From Yinghuangia seranimata (GTDB lineage Bacteria > Actinomycetota > Actinomycetes > Streptomycetales > Streptomycetaceae): a stretch of 52,468 bases of DNA. The stretch lies in assembly GCF_029953285.1 (NCBI RefSeq), contig NZ_JASAOI010000088.1:1-52468 (forward strand). Reading direction: 5' to 3'. Of the stretch, positions 8,394 through 16,977 are shown one piece after another. The position numbers and the translations under genes were made by a program. The stretch's first letter is position 1, and every line of letters begins with the position of its first letter. A model generated the notes under the pieces. It ran no database searches and was not told the DNA's origin. It saw nothing but the letters and a program-made list of their open reading frames with translations.

Positions 8394-9283
8394 GGCTGTT
8401 CCTCGTCCAGCGGGTCGGTCGCTTTGCCGTTCTCGCCAAGGAAGCCGAGCTCGCGGAGCACGCTCTCCATGGACGTACCTGAATGCGCCATCGCCACAGC
8501 GACCCACTGGCGTACCCGTTGTCGGTCGAAGTCGCTCAGCTCGGTCATGAGTTTCGTGAATTTGAGGTCGACTTCCCGCATGGGGTCAGGTGGTGGCGGC
8601 GGGAGCCGTTGCGCGTAGTCGATGATGTCCTTGATGTCGTTCGGGCGTTGTTGGAGCCAGTAGGCCAGCAACGCTGTGGGGCCGTCTTGGACGAGGCGCT
8701 GGTAGTAGTCCAAACGCAGTCGTTCGAGCTGTTGACGCTCAAGCTCCACGTCCGAGGTCCAACGGACGTCGTCCAGCTCGGCCTTACGGATCTCGGGCAT
8801 CGCCGGATCGGTGACGTCGAGATGGATATGCCCATACCCGATGCCGACCGTGTCCAGGACTGCGGCTGGTTGCAGGAACGCGTTGCACTGCTCTTGCATC
8901 GCGATCGTCGATGGCCATGATCGGTCCGCAGCGTATGCGGTCAGCCGATGCTGGATGTCGCGGCGTAGGTAGGGGACGGCATCAAGCACACGCCGGTCGA
9001 CGACCACCTGCGGGTCGTCCACCCACCAGACCAGGCTGATGTCCACGGTTTGCCCGTGATGGCGTCCTGAAGTCCCCACCTGACACGTGAAGTTGGCGGT
9101 TCGCTCACCGAGGTGGACCCAGTAGGCGTCGCGTGCGATGCGCAAAGCAGCCAGCTGTCCTCGCTGGTCGGGAGTGCCGGTGACCGGTACCAATGCGTGT
9201 GTGCGGTGCAGGGACAAGCGGTGCTTGATGTAGGCGACGAGTCGGGAGCCGACCACTGGCGTGAGCAGTCCAGAGGGTGTCAC
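8384..9283 (-). CDS. Conserved protein of unknown function, possibly SPFH-like
   Basis: A 299-aa protein in the cyclase operon. The GTG start at 9283 overlaps the stop of the STAND-like gene by 4 nt (GTGA). I do not recognise it with confidence. The central part (VDISLVWWVDDPQVVV, then YLRRDIQHRL, then a GIGYGHIHLDV strand) has the rhythm of an SPFH/Band-7 domain: a strand with DP, a helix with paired Arg, then a Gly-Ile strand. A Glu/Leu/Arg-rich helical region follows (residues 175-230). Near 230-245 the phrase GPTALLAYWLQQRPND resembles segments I associate with other actinomycete regulatory proteins. No transmembrane helix is obvious. It may scaffold the effector at the membrane; this is inference only. 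Confidence 0.55.
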   Translation of the reverse strand: MTPSGLLTPVVGSRLVAYIKHRLSLHRTHALVPVTGTPDQRGQLAALRIARDAYWVHLGERTANFTCQVGTSGRHHGQTVDISLVWWVDDPQVVVDRRVLDAVPYLRRDIQHRLTAYAADRSWPSTIAMQEQCNAFLQPAAVLDTVGIGYGHIHLDVTDPAMPEIRKAELDDVRWTSDVELERQQLERLRLDYYQRLVQDGPTALLAYWLQQRPNDIKDIIDYAQRLPPPPPDPMREVDLKFTKLMTELSDFDRQRVRQWVAVAMAHSGTSMESVLRELGFLGENGKATDPLDEEQPWP

Positions 9284-11403
9284 CGTGTGCCTCCCGGCAT
9301 CGGCAGGGGGTCTTCAAAGGCGTCGATGGCAGGCTGTAGGACATCCACGTTCACGTTGCCGCCCTCGAATGCGAGCCGCATGACGTCGTACGCCAGTCGT
9401 TCGATGCCGGCGCGCCGATTGCCGGCGAACAGTTCGACCAGCATGTCTCGGATCAATTCGGCTTCGTCACACCGGTTGGGGTCGGCTGTCGCGTCGAGCC
9501 AGCCGGTCACCAGCTGGTGGACTGCGTTGTAGCCGCCGGGCTCAGCTGCCAGCGAGCGCAACAGCGTGATGGTCTCGCCCCTGCCGCCAGGGTCCCGCAG
9601 GAGGGCGATTACCTCTGCCGTGAGTGCCGGTCCACGGGCTTGTTGCTCAGCACCGAGGAGATGTGCGGTCAAGGGGCCAACGGTTGCGGACGCCGAGCCT
9701 TCGACAAGGGAAGGCTCGTTGAGTTGCTTAACGACATCCACGAGCTCGATGACTGAGCGGGACAGCCTCAGAATGCTCATGGCCGCTTCGGTCATCACGT
9801 CGGAGTCCGGGGTGTTCGCCAGCCGGAGAAGGCGCATCAAAGCGAGCTCGGGGAAGGCTTCCCCAAAGGGACCGCCGTATGCGCGCGCAGCGGTCCATCG
9901 CAGCTCGCGTGACGCTTGGGCACTGCTCCAACTGTTGAGCAGGTGACGGACCTGGGTTGCCGTGACGGGGTCCTCCGCCGCGATGCCGAGTGCGATCGCC
10001 GCCATCTCCTGTCGGTGCCGGTCCAGTCGTCCCCAACTGCGGATGGGACGCAGGGTGTTGAAACCGGAGCCTGCTCCAGCGAGGCGGCCGGCTGTGACAC
10101 CTGCGACCTTGTGCAGGTCGCGTCGGGCGGGAGTCGCGGCCAACCAGTCAAACAGCGGCTCTCTGAGCTCGGGGTACTCCAACCAGAAGTGGTCGAGCAC
10201 CGAGGTTCCCCAATGGAGTGTGCTGAAGCGCACCGCGTCGATCCGGTAGCTGAGCGACCTGTTGCTGACGATGGACGGCAGAGACTCGCATTCCGCGTTG
10301 ATGGCGTCGAGGCGACTGCTGCGCGAGACAGGCGCCCATGATGGCGAGGTGTCAGCCCCATCGTTGTGCGGCGGCGCCACCGATGTGCTGCTCAGCCGTC
10401 CACTCAGGGCCTCAGCGCGCTCATTGACCACTGAGTAGTCGTGGCCTTCGAAGACCGCGGCTGCCAGCATCATCGCCCAGTCATCGACACGGGGGTTCTT
10501 CGCGAACCAGTCTCGGACGGCGTCGCGCCCGTGCTTTCCCAGGGTGCCCAGCACACGCGACTTGTCGTACAGCCCACGTGCAACACCGACCAGGTCCGCC
10601 GCCAAGGATGCAGCATCGGCCGGCCGGCAGTCGGCAGCGATCTGGGTGATTCGCGCGTCGACGAGATCCTGGTGATCTTGTGCCCACCTGGGGCCGAGGC
10701 GATCTGTCAGGTACTCACGCACCACGCGGTCGCCGCTCGGCGCCGCACTCTCGAACAGATACGGCTGCCAGCTTCCCGGGAGCGCGCTCCGTCCGTCCGA
10801 CGTGGTGATGACCAGGTAGGCGCCTGACTTGACGAGGATGTCGGCGAGCGTCTGAATGTCGGCGGTCGTGCAACAGGCCAGCGAGTCGAGAGCAGTTGCC
10901 TCGAACAGGTAGCCCGCTTCGCGTTGCAGCTGGGCGGAGCGCAGCGACGTCAGGTCGGAGTCGGACGCGAGAGCGGTGACCTTCTCCACCTCCTGTTCGA
11001 TCAGCAGGTGCAGGGCAAGCGTCCGCCGGCCACTATGCGCTGCGCCGTCGACGACCAGCAGGTGGGCCCTCAACATCCGCAGCGCCTGCTGGTAGCCCGG
11101 TGATTCGACAAAGACACGAGTGATGAAGTCCAGTTCCTCGCGCCGGATGGTGCCCGCGCGGACCTGGCGAACCGGGCGGGCTGTGGTCGCGCCTGTGCTT
11201 GTGACGCCGCCGTTCAGGTTGTTGGCGAAGATGACGGTCCCGGCCGAAGCCACCCGAACGGCGGCGCCCATCCAGTCAATGCCGTACGTGGCGGCATCGT
11301 CCGCGAGATCGTCGTCCTCGATGTCCGTTATGTCGTCGGCGCTGCGCGGTGGCTGCGCGTTCTCCGGCTCGTCGTCGGGGGCCTCGAAGGATTCATCCAG
11401 CAT
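9280..11403 (-). CDS. Degenerate STAND-like P-loop protein
   Basis: A 707-aa protein. Residues 1-40 are very acidic. Residues 53-75 hold a Gly/Asn-rich strand pair (GTVIFANNLNGGVTSTG) that recalls the tail of the upstream cyclase-like protein. Residues 114-135 read LLVVDGAAHSGRRTLALHLL, a Walker-A-like loop with Arg where Lys is expected. Residues 196-203 (YLVITTSD) could be a sensor strand. The remaining 500 residues look all-helical, like a repeat scaffold. This layout resembles STAND/NACHT conflict-system proteins with a weakened NTPase. The frame is open upstream, but that part is shadow of the cyclase gene; I chose ATG at 11403, an 11-nt overlap, although its ribosome binding site is weak. 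Confidence 0.65.
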   Translation of the reverse strand: MLDESFEAPDDEPENAQPPRSADDITDIEDDDLADDAATYGIDWMGAAVRVASAGTVIFANNLNGGVTSTGATTARPVRQVRAGTIRREELDFITRVFVESPGYQQALRMLRAHLLVVDGAAHSGRRTLALHLLIEQEVEKVTALASDSDLTSLRSAQLQREAGYLFEATALDSLACCTTADIQTLADILVKSGAYLVITTSDGRSALPGSWQPYLFESAAPSGDRVVREYLTDRLGPRWAQDHQDLVDARITQIAADCRPADAASLAADLVGVARGLYDKSRVLGTLGKHGRDAVRDWFAKNPRVDDWAMMLAAAVFEGHDYSVVNERAEALSGRLSSTSVAPPHNDGADTSPSWAPVSRSSRLDAINAECESLPSIVSNRSLSYRIDAVRFSTLHWGTSVLDHFWLEYPELREPLFDWLAATPARRDLHKVAGVTAGRLAGAGSGFNTLRPIRSWGRLDRHRQEMAAIALGIAAEDPVTATQVRHLLNSWSSAQASRELRWTAARAYGGPFGEAFPELALMRLLRLANTPDSDVMTEAAMSILRLSRSVIELVDVVKQLNEPSLVEGSASATVGPLTAHLLGAEQQARGPALTAEVIALLRDPGGRGETITLLRSLAAEPGGYNAVHQLVTGWLDATADPNRCDEAELIRDMLVELFAGNRRAGIERLAYDVMRLAFEGGNVNVDVLQPAIDAFEDPLPMPGGTR

Positions 11404-12220
11404 CTTGAGCACCGCCGATCTGCTTGTCGCCGTACACGTTGTCCCCCTTGTGCCCGTGCACGATGTCGCTGTTGGTCGTGTGGCTGATTCCGCCGTTGAA
11501 CGTCTCAGCCACGACCGAGGGACCTGACACACTCCCGATGTGCACCTGCCCGGCGCGCGCCGGCGATGCCGGTGGCGGAGCAGCGGTCGCTGCACTCGCT
11601 TCCGGTGTCGCTGCGGAGGCCGCGGCGGGAGCCGTCGAGGACGGGTGCCAGTCGTTGGCCGGCACATGCACCCAGACCGTCAACGTGCCGTTCTTGATCG
11701 GGGTGTCCACGCGGTGGAACATGCTTTCCTCGACCGTCTCCGCGTAGCCCTGCCCCCGCACGACGGTCCGGAACACCTGATCGGAGACCAGGAGTGCGAC
11801 GCGTGATGCCGTCGCCCTGAGCGCCTCACGGCCGACCTCGGCGTCGGACATCCGACAGACCTCGATTTTGGCGGCACCCGAGCCCTCCGCAGGGTCGATC
11901 GGGCCGCAGTGCACCGCGGCCCGCAGCCGGAGTGACGGACCGTCGAACCTGAGCGCACGCTTGCGCAGTTCCCGGTTCAGGTAATGGACTGCGTCCACGA
12001 GCAGGTGCACGCGCTCGTCGGTCAGAGTGATGATCACTCCGTCGCCGGTGTCATCACAGCGCTCTACGTCGGCGTCCCAGTCCAGACCTACGTCACCGAG
12101 CGCGGTCCGCATCACGCTGCGGATGGCTTCGCGAACGGCCGGCATCCCGATGTCGCTGGTCTTCGAGAACTTCTCCGCGTCGACGGTGATCAGCGCGCGG
12201 TACGGCGGCATCTCAACCAC
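11393..12220 (-). CDS. Class III nucleotide-cyclase-like protein
   Basis: A 275-aa protein. Residues 7-185 resemble a class III cyclase: strand ALITVDAEKFS with the first metal Asp at 14, then DDTGDGVIIT with the second Asp at 60, LRAAVHCG at 99-106, and REALRATASR where the catalytic N-x-x-A-R helix normally lies. Both metal-binding Asp positions are kept, so activity is plausible, but the substrate (ATP, GTP, CTP or UTP) cannot be read. Residues 195-220 are Ala/Pro/Ser-rich. Residues 224-275 are a Gly/Asp/His-rich strand region (FNGGISHTTNSDIVHGHKGD). The GTG at 12220 follows AGGGGGA. Next to a Pycsar-type effector it is the likely signal maker. Confidence 0.68.
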   Translation of the reverse strand: MVEMPPYRALITVDAEKFSKTSDIGMPAVREAIRSVMRTALGDVGLDWDADVERCDDTGDGVIITLTDERVHLLVDAVHYLNRELRKRALRFDGPSLRLRAAVHCGPIDPAEGSGAAKIEVCRMSDAEVGREALRATASRVALLVSDQVFRTVVRGQGYAETVEESMFHRVDTPIKNGTLTVWVHVPANDWHPSSTAPAAASAATPEASAATAAPPPASPARAGQVHIGSVSGPSVVAETFNGGISHTTNSDIVHGHKGDNVYGDKQIGGAQDAG

Positions 12221-12298
12221 ACTTCCCCCTGCGTACTCGTAGAGTCACTGAATGCATGCATCAGGTTTCCGCAGGGACCGCTCAGGTGCAGCGTACTT

Positions 12299-12994
12299 TT
12301 ACCCACTCACGGAAGGATCCGTGAGTCCGTGAGAAGCGATGCGGCGCAGCAGGTCCGGCTCCGTGATCACGAACCTCCTGTCGCGCCCCGTCGCAAGCGC
12401 GCCCGCACTCCGCAAGCTCGCGACCGCCTTGACCGCGGACTCACGGGACGCAGCCACAGCCGCTGCCAACTCCGGGTAGGTCAAACGCATTTCCAGCCGG
12501 ATGCCCTCACGGGTCTGCACCCCACACTGATCGGCCAAGTGCAGCAGTCGCTCGGCGACGCGCTGCACCACAGTCTGGGCGCGATAGCGCAGCCGATGCG
12601 TGTCGGCCTGCCGCAGACGGCGGATCATGACCAGCAACAGCGCCACCGACACCCGAGGTTGCTGCTGCAGGTAGCTCAGGAAGCCTTCCGGTGACATGGC
12701 CCAGACCTCCACAGGTCCGATCGCGTACACCGTCGCCGAGTGCGTACCGCCATCCAAAACGGCCAGCTCGCCAAAGATCTCCCCAGGTTCGCGATACGCG
12801 AGCACTACGTCGTGGCCATCCTCCGATGAAGCAACCACCTTGACCCGCCCGGCCGTTAGCAACAGTCCGTGCTCGGCAGGATCCCCCTGTCGCATCAACA
12901 CTTGACCGTCGCCGTACCGGCGTTCGCGTCCCTGAACCTTCCACTCGTCGATCTCAGCCGCCGTCAGCCGTTCACCCGCATGAGGCTCAGCCAC
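12299..12994 (-). CDS. Crp/Fnr family regulator with cyclic-nucleotide-binding domain
   Basis: A 231-aa transcription factor. Residues 20-130 form the cyclic-nucleotide-binding domain (GQVLMRQGDPAEHGLLLTAG, GEIFGELAVLDGGTHSATV). A dimer helix follows, then a winged helix with the recognition region YPELAAAVAASRESAVKAV. The phosphate-binding cassette keeps GEL but has THS where cAMP binders usually have RS, so the Arg that contacts the cyclic phosphate is replaced by His. The GTG at 12994 follows GGGAGG with 5-nt spacing. It sits 78 nt upstream of the cyclase-like gene on the same strand and may head that operon, sensing its product or phage-related stress. Confidence 0.85.
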   Translation of the reverse strand: MAEPHAGERLTAAEIDEWKVQGRERRYGDGQVLMRQGDPAEHGLLLTAGRVKVVASSEDGHDVVLAYREPGEIFGELAVLDGGTHSATVYAIGPVEVWAMSPEGFLSYLQQQPRVSVALLLVMIRRLRQADTHRLRYRAQTVVQRVAERLLHLADQCGVQTREGIRLEMRLTYPELAAAVAASRESAVKAVASLRSAGALATGRDRRFVITEPDLLRRIASHGLTDPSVSG

Positions 12995-13644
12995 ACAGAC
13001 CTCCCTGTCCGGTTGGCTCCCCTTGCAGGATGCCACCGAACTGACGCCCAAATGCGGGTGATTGCGTGATCGCATGAGCCTGAGTGGACACCAAAGCGGC
13101 AGCCGTACGCGACTCATGCGAGCGCGGGGCCGTAGCTGGCTGGCACGCGTCTGCGGAAGCAGCTGTCAGTACATAGGCAGTCTGACCTTCCAGACAACAA
13201 CTCGCAGCTCTGACCTGCGAAGTCAGTCCCGCTGAGAATGAGTGCCCTGCACCCTGCAGACCCGACCCCATTCTGGCCCGTTCCGACGCGGCTCATCCCG
13301 ATCGGCATTTCCCCTGGCACTCAACGACCATCGGGTGCCGCCAGACCGACTCCCAAACGATGGCTCCCACCACGTCCCGGGTGATGCGTCGTGGCTAGCT
13401 TCCGGACGACGCGCGTTGCTCGCCGGGGGCTGGGGCGTGTTTCGCCGAGTCCTTGTGGCATCTGCAATGCTGCCGCACGACTGTCAGTCGTGCCGTGTGC
13501 ACGTCGGCAAGCTTGACCAACCATTTCAGCATGATTTTTGCGCCTTGATCACTCTGGGCAACGATCGCGCAGCAGAGCGTCTAACATCCCTCGGGGGCGT
13601 GGATCGCGTGGTCACTCGTCGGGTTTTGCAGGCACGATGGATGT
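12995..13644. other. Divergent intergenic region of the element
   Basis: A 650-nt gap between the Crp/Fnr gene (minus) and the HEPN-like gene (plus), less GC-rich than the chromosome. It should carry both promoters. The small inverted repeat TGCG-TGAT-CGCA at 13063-13074, about 70 nt upstream of the Crp/Fnr start, could be an operator but is short. No coding signal was found. Confidence 0.4.
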
Positions 13645-15114
13645 ATGCGTGGCTCGGTCGGAGCCCCCTCCGGGAGACTGCCAGTTAGCCAGCCGAAACG
13701 CCGCAACGCGGTTTGGCGGCTGTACGATGCGCCATTGCGCCGAGATTGGGCGTTCTGGATGATGCTCGCGTGGGGTGCTCTTGCCGCAGTCTCGATCGGA
13801 ACCAGCAAGAAGACACACGGCATCCCTGTGTGGTTGGACACTCTCCTTGCGGTGCTCTTCTTTATGGCCTTCTTCGGGGTCGTGCCAGCCTGGATTCGAC
13901 TGGTTCTCCGACGGCGACGCGACAGCAAGTCTGAGCCGTCGGGTGCTCGTGCTGAAACGGGTTCGAGTGTTGGTGAGGACTCGCGGGCTGTAGCGCCGAT
14001 GGCAGTGGCGCCGCGGGCGGCCCAAGCGGCGACAGGCGCTGTCCCTGGGTGGCCAACTGCCCCAGTCCAGTTGAAGAAGCGCAGGCCGACCAGGGCGAGC
14101 GGCGCGCAAGCAGATCGCCGATTGCCAGCCACGGAGACCAGCCGCGTCGATCCACTTAGGGCACACCAGGCTGAGGCTAACGCCGAGGGCTCGACCCGCC
14201 GAAATCTGGCGGCGGCCACGCCCCACCTGGGGCATACAGGTCCGGTGCCTGTTCTCTCTTGGGCGGTGCCGTCTGGCAAGCTCCCGCACCCAGTAGCTCG
14301 CGCGATACGACGCTTGCGGCAGGCCCACACGCCTGAAGCACAGTACGACGACTTGTTGGACGCCGCCGAGACTTTGGCCATTGTTGTTTCGTGCACGGTC
14401 GCTGCATTGGTACAAAATTGGAAACCTCAGCCAGCCGATCTCCCCCTCCGGGCGACCGCGCTTTCGGTCCTTAAGGGCAAGTACTGCACCACAGCAGGCG
14501 TAATGTTCGGTTCATGGACTTCGTGGTTGCGCCGCCAGGTGACTTCCCTTGCCTACGGTCGAGAAGAAATACTGCCGGGGCTATCGGCCGCCCTGGAGGA
14601 TGGGCCGGGAAACATCGGACTCATTGAATCACTTGACGCGCTTCGTGAGGAACGGAACTGCGCTGCGCACGGGGGGCGTCCGAAGAGCCGGCCGGAAGCT
14701 GCTCTGAGAGTGCAAGAGCAGCTACCGTACTTGGACGCAGCTCTGGCCAAGACTGCTTTCATGGGAAACCTGCCGTGGATCCTCATCGAATCGTGTACAT
14801 TGCGTCGGCGCGCTGAGGTATTCGACGTGACTGCACGCGGAGTCATGGGTGACCATCCCGACTACGAGATACTTTCGTACGAGTGGGGGGCGCCTGTGGT
14901 TAATGACTGCGTTTATGTAATGAGTCCGCAGGGTCCTGCAGAGATGTCTCCTTTGATTGCAAACCTGTTTTGCCCGCGGTGTCGTGAATTGGAACTCGCG
15001 TATCTCCAGCGCATCAACAAGGCGGACGGAATGGCTCTATTGAAGAGTTTCAACAGGGGGCATGTTCTCACCAGCCGTGAGCTTGCAGAGGAATTTATGG
15101 AGCTTTCCGACTGA
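13645..15114 (+). CDS. Membrane protein with HEPN-like C-terminal domain
   Basis: A 489-aa protein of unknown function inside the element. Two transmembrane helices lie near residues 35-52 and 64-85. A basic stretch (RRRR, about 89-92) and a disordered linker to about residue 205 follow. The soluble C-terminal part contains LREERNCAAHGG at 333-344, giving an R-x4-H motif (R337, H342) in a helical setting, as in HEPN RNase domains. A CPRC pair lies near the C-terminus. HEPN toxins are common in phage defence, so a membrane-tethered RNase is plausible but unproven. Base composition is lower in GC than the chromosome. The ATG at 13645 has no clear ribosome binding site; another start may be used. 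Confidence 0.6.
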   Translation: MRGSVGAPSGRLPVSQPKRRNAVWRLYDAPLRRDWAFWMMLAWGALAAVSIGTSKKTHGIPVWLDTLLAVLFFMAFFGVVPAWIRLVLRRRRDSKSEPSGARAETGSSVGEDSRAVAPMAVAPRAAQAATGAVPGWPTAPVQLKKRRPTRASGAQADRRLPATETSRVDPLRAHQAEANAEGSTRRNLAAATPHLGHTGPVPVLSWAVPSGKLPHPVARAIRRLRQAHTPEAQYDDLLDAAETLAIVVSCTVAALVQNWKPQPADLPLRATALSVLKGKYCTTAGVMFGSWTSWLRRQVTSLAYGREEILPGLSAALEDGPGNIGLIESLDALREERNCAAHGGRPKSRPEAALRVQEQLPYLDAALAKTAFMGNLPWILIESCTLRRRAEVFDVTARGVMGDHPDYEILSYEWGAPVVNDCVYVMSPQGPAEMSPLIANLFCPRCRELELAYLQRINKADGMALLKSFNRGHVLTSRELAEEFMELSD

Positions 15115-15266
15115 CTCGTTGAGACGCGGCTTTCCAACCCTTTGGTTGAAGCGCCCTACGGCGCGGGCCCCTAAGACTTGTCCCGTAAATGATCTCTGCT
15201 TGGTGTGGAGGAGGCCGGGGATCAACCCGTCTGATCCGCCTATCCGGCGAGGTTGCGGTTGGGGGG
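15115..15266. other. Gap before ISL3 remnant
   Basis: This stretch holds AAGACTTGTCCCGTAAATGA near 15172-15191, which resembles the outer end of other actinomycete insertion sequences and may be a second, older remnant. Nothing else is recognisable. Confidence 0.3.
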
Positions 15267-16538
15267 CTGTAAAACTAACGGCTCTCTCTCGCATTCGGTG
15301 GTGACGGCGTGAGGTCAGCCGCGGAGTACGCGGTGGCGGAGGAGGCTGAAGCCGGCGCGGCCGTGCATCTTGCGCATGATGCGGTTGGTCTTGGTGTTCA
15401 CGCCTTCCGGCGCCGCCGTTGTGGAGTCGGTCAGCCGGTCGATGTTGCCTGGCGTGGGTGTCAGCAACGCGGCGAAGGATCGGACCAGGCCGACGAGGGC
15501 GGTCATTTGCGGGCAGGCGGCGATGAGCGTGTCCAGCAGTTCGTGCTGCTGATTGGCGAGGCGACCGGGACGGGTCAACGGGTAGCGGGTGAGGCGGCGG
15601 GGTGAGAGCGCGGGCCGGTCCGCTTCGACGCGGCCCCGGGTGATGTAGCGGTAGAGCAGGCTCTGGCTTCCGGTGTAGCCGCGTTCCCTGATCTCGGCCA
15701 GGAGGTTCAGAACCGGGACGGCCGGGTCCTGTGCGCGACGTTCGTGCAGGTAGCCGCAGAACGGGTCGACCAGGGCAGGGTGGTGCGGTGCGCGACCGGA
15801 CGTTCGGGGACGCGTGCGTAGCGCTTGACGGTGTTCACTGCGAGGCCCCGTCGGCGGGCGCATTCGAGCAGGCCGACGCCTTGGCCGAGCAGGTCGTGGA
15901 TGTGCTGCCAGCGCTCACGGTTGGTGCGTGCGCGGCGGCCCGGCTTTGGCCCAGCATGCGGTGTGCGCGGTCACCTCCTTGGGGGACGGCGTCCACGCCC
16001 AACACCCGCGGCACGTGCCGGGACGGCAAGGGCAGCCGCAGCAGGATGCACAGCGCGGTGTGCCGGGAGCCCCCACGGCGAGGACCGAGAGCACTCGGCG
16101 ACTGGCCTGGCTGACCAACTCCCTTACCACCGCGCCGATATGGGCCGTCAATCGCGGCGTCCTCCTCTGATAGTGCTCCATCACCTTGGGCACTTGCTCT
16201 CGGACCGCCTGTCGCGGGCAGCCGCGGTTGTTGCAGACCACGCGGCGTACCCGCACGGGGACCGGCCGGGCGTCGACGGGCGCGTCCGCGAGCGTCCGCT
16301 CGCAGTGCGCGTGCACATGCTGTGACGGGAAGCCGCAATCCGGATAGCACACAGGCTGGTTCGGGTCCGGGCCCGCACCCTCAACTGCCCCTGATCGGCC
16401 GTCACGTTCCCGATGCACAGGGATGACAGCCCCGAAAGCACCGTGTCCACAAGGTCGTCGGCGCCACACTCAACTCATCGTTGCCTGGGTGCACGCTCCG
16501 TCACCTTTGAATGTGAGACAGAGCCGTTCGCTTTACAG
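15267..16538 (-). mobile_element. ISL3-family insertion sequence, decayed
   Basis: The limits are a 41-bp imperfect inverted repeat: 15267-15307 pairs with the reverse complement of 16498-16538 at 34 of 41 positions. Both ends start CTGTAAA and contain AACGGCTCT and end in GGTGACGG. The 1.27-kb interior carries a broken ISL3 transposase on the minus strand. The repeats extend outward beyond the GGCTC that usually starts an ISL3 end, so the true ends may differ by a few bases. No clear target duplication is seen. Confidence 0.8.
15315..16450 (-). pseudogene. ISL3 transposase, frameshifted and internally deleted
   Basis: Fragments of one transposase lie in different frames. The N-terminus begins at GTG 16450 (DTVLSGLSSLCIGNVTADQG). 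After a shift comes the zinc-finger-like part (CYPDCG, VVCNNRGCPRQAVREQVP, YQRRTPRLTAHIG). Another frame holds RHVPRVLGVDAVP, around the first Asp of the DDE site. The C-terminus (PALVDPFCGYLHERRAQDP through MHGRAGFSLLRHRVL) is again in frame near 15315-15800. The central DDE region is largely missing. Together the pieces are too short for an intact ISL3 transposase of about 400-550 aa. It is inactive. Confidence 0.85.
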
Positions 16539-16977
16539 GCCCTCGGGCGTCGCCGACCCCACTCCCGAACGTCGCCGACCCTCAGTCGGTCGTTTCTGCA
16601 GGTCAAGGCCCGATTTGCCGGTTGCGAAGTGGAGCCGACTGGTGGAGTCGTGTTCGTCCTCCCCGATCTGTGCAGCCCGCCCGGCAGCGGCCCCGCCCTG
16701 CGGTCGTTCCGCTGTGGCCGTCAATGTCATGCTCTGGTCGCATGTTCCCGTGCCCCCGGTGACGGTTGCGTACCTCGTCGGCTACGGCGTTGCTGTCGGC
16801 CTGCTTCTCGCTCACAGGGTTAGCCGTCCAGCCTCTTGATCGCCCTTCCTGATCCTGCCGGGGCATCAGTGCTTGTGAGGCGTGTGCGCCCTTTGAGGCT
16901 GGCGTCCCAAGCTGTTCATCAGAGACGGGCCGGCCGCGCCGACCTGTGGAGGGCGGCGCGGCCGAGGAGTGCTGGGG
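16539..16977. other. No gene seen
   Basis: The 439 nt between the ISL3 remnant and the winged-helix gene. Short open frames exist on both strands but none resembles a protein family or has a good start. It contains a short repeated phrase, GTCGCCGACCC, near 16549 and 16573. Confidence 0.4.

Noticed and set aside
9280-11667. Full 795-aa version of the STAND-like protein
   Set aside because: The first 88 residues are Arg/Pro/Thr-rich and lie over the cyclase-like gene in another frame.
13063-13074. Crp-type operator TGCG-TGAT-CGCA
   Set aside because: Only 4-bp arms, too short to claim; mentioned only as a possible site.
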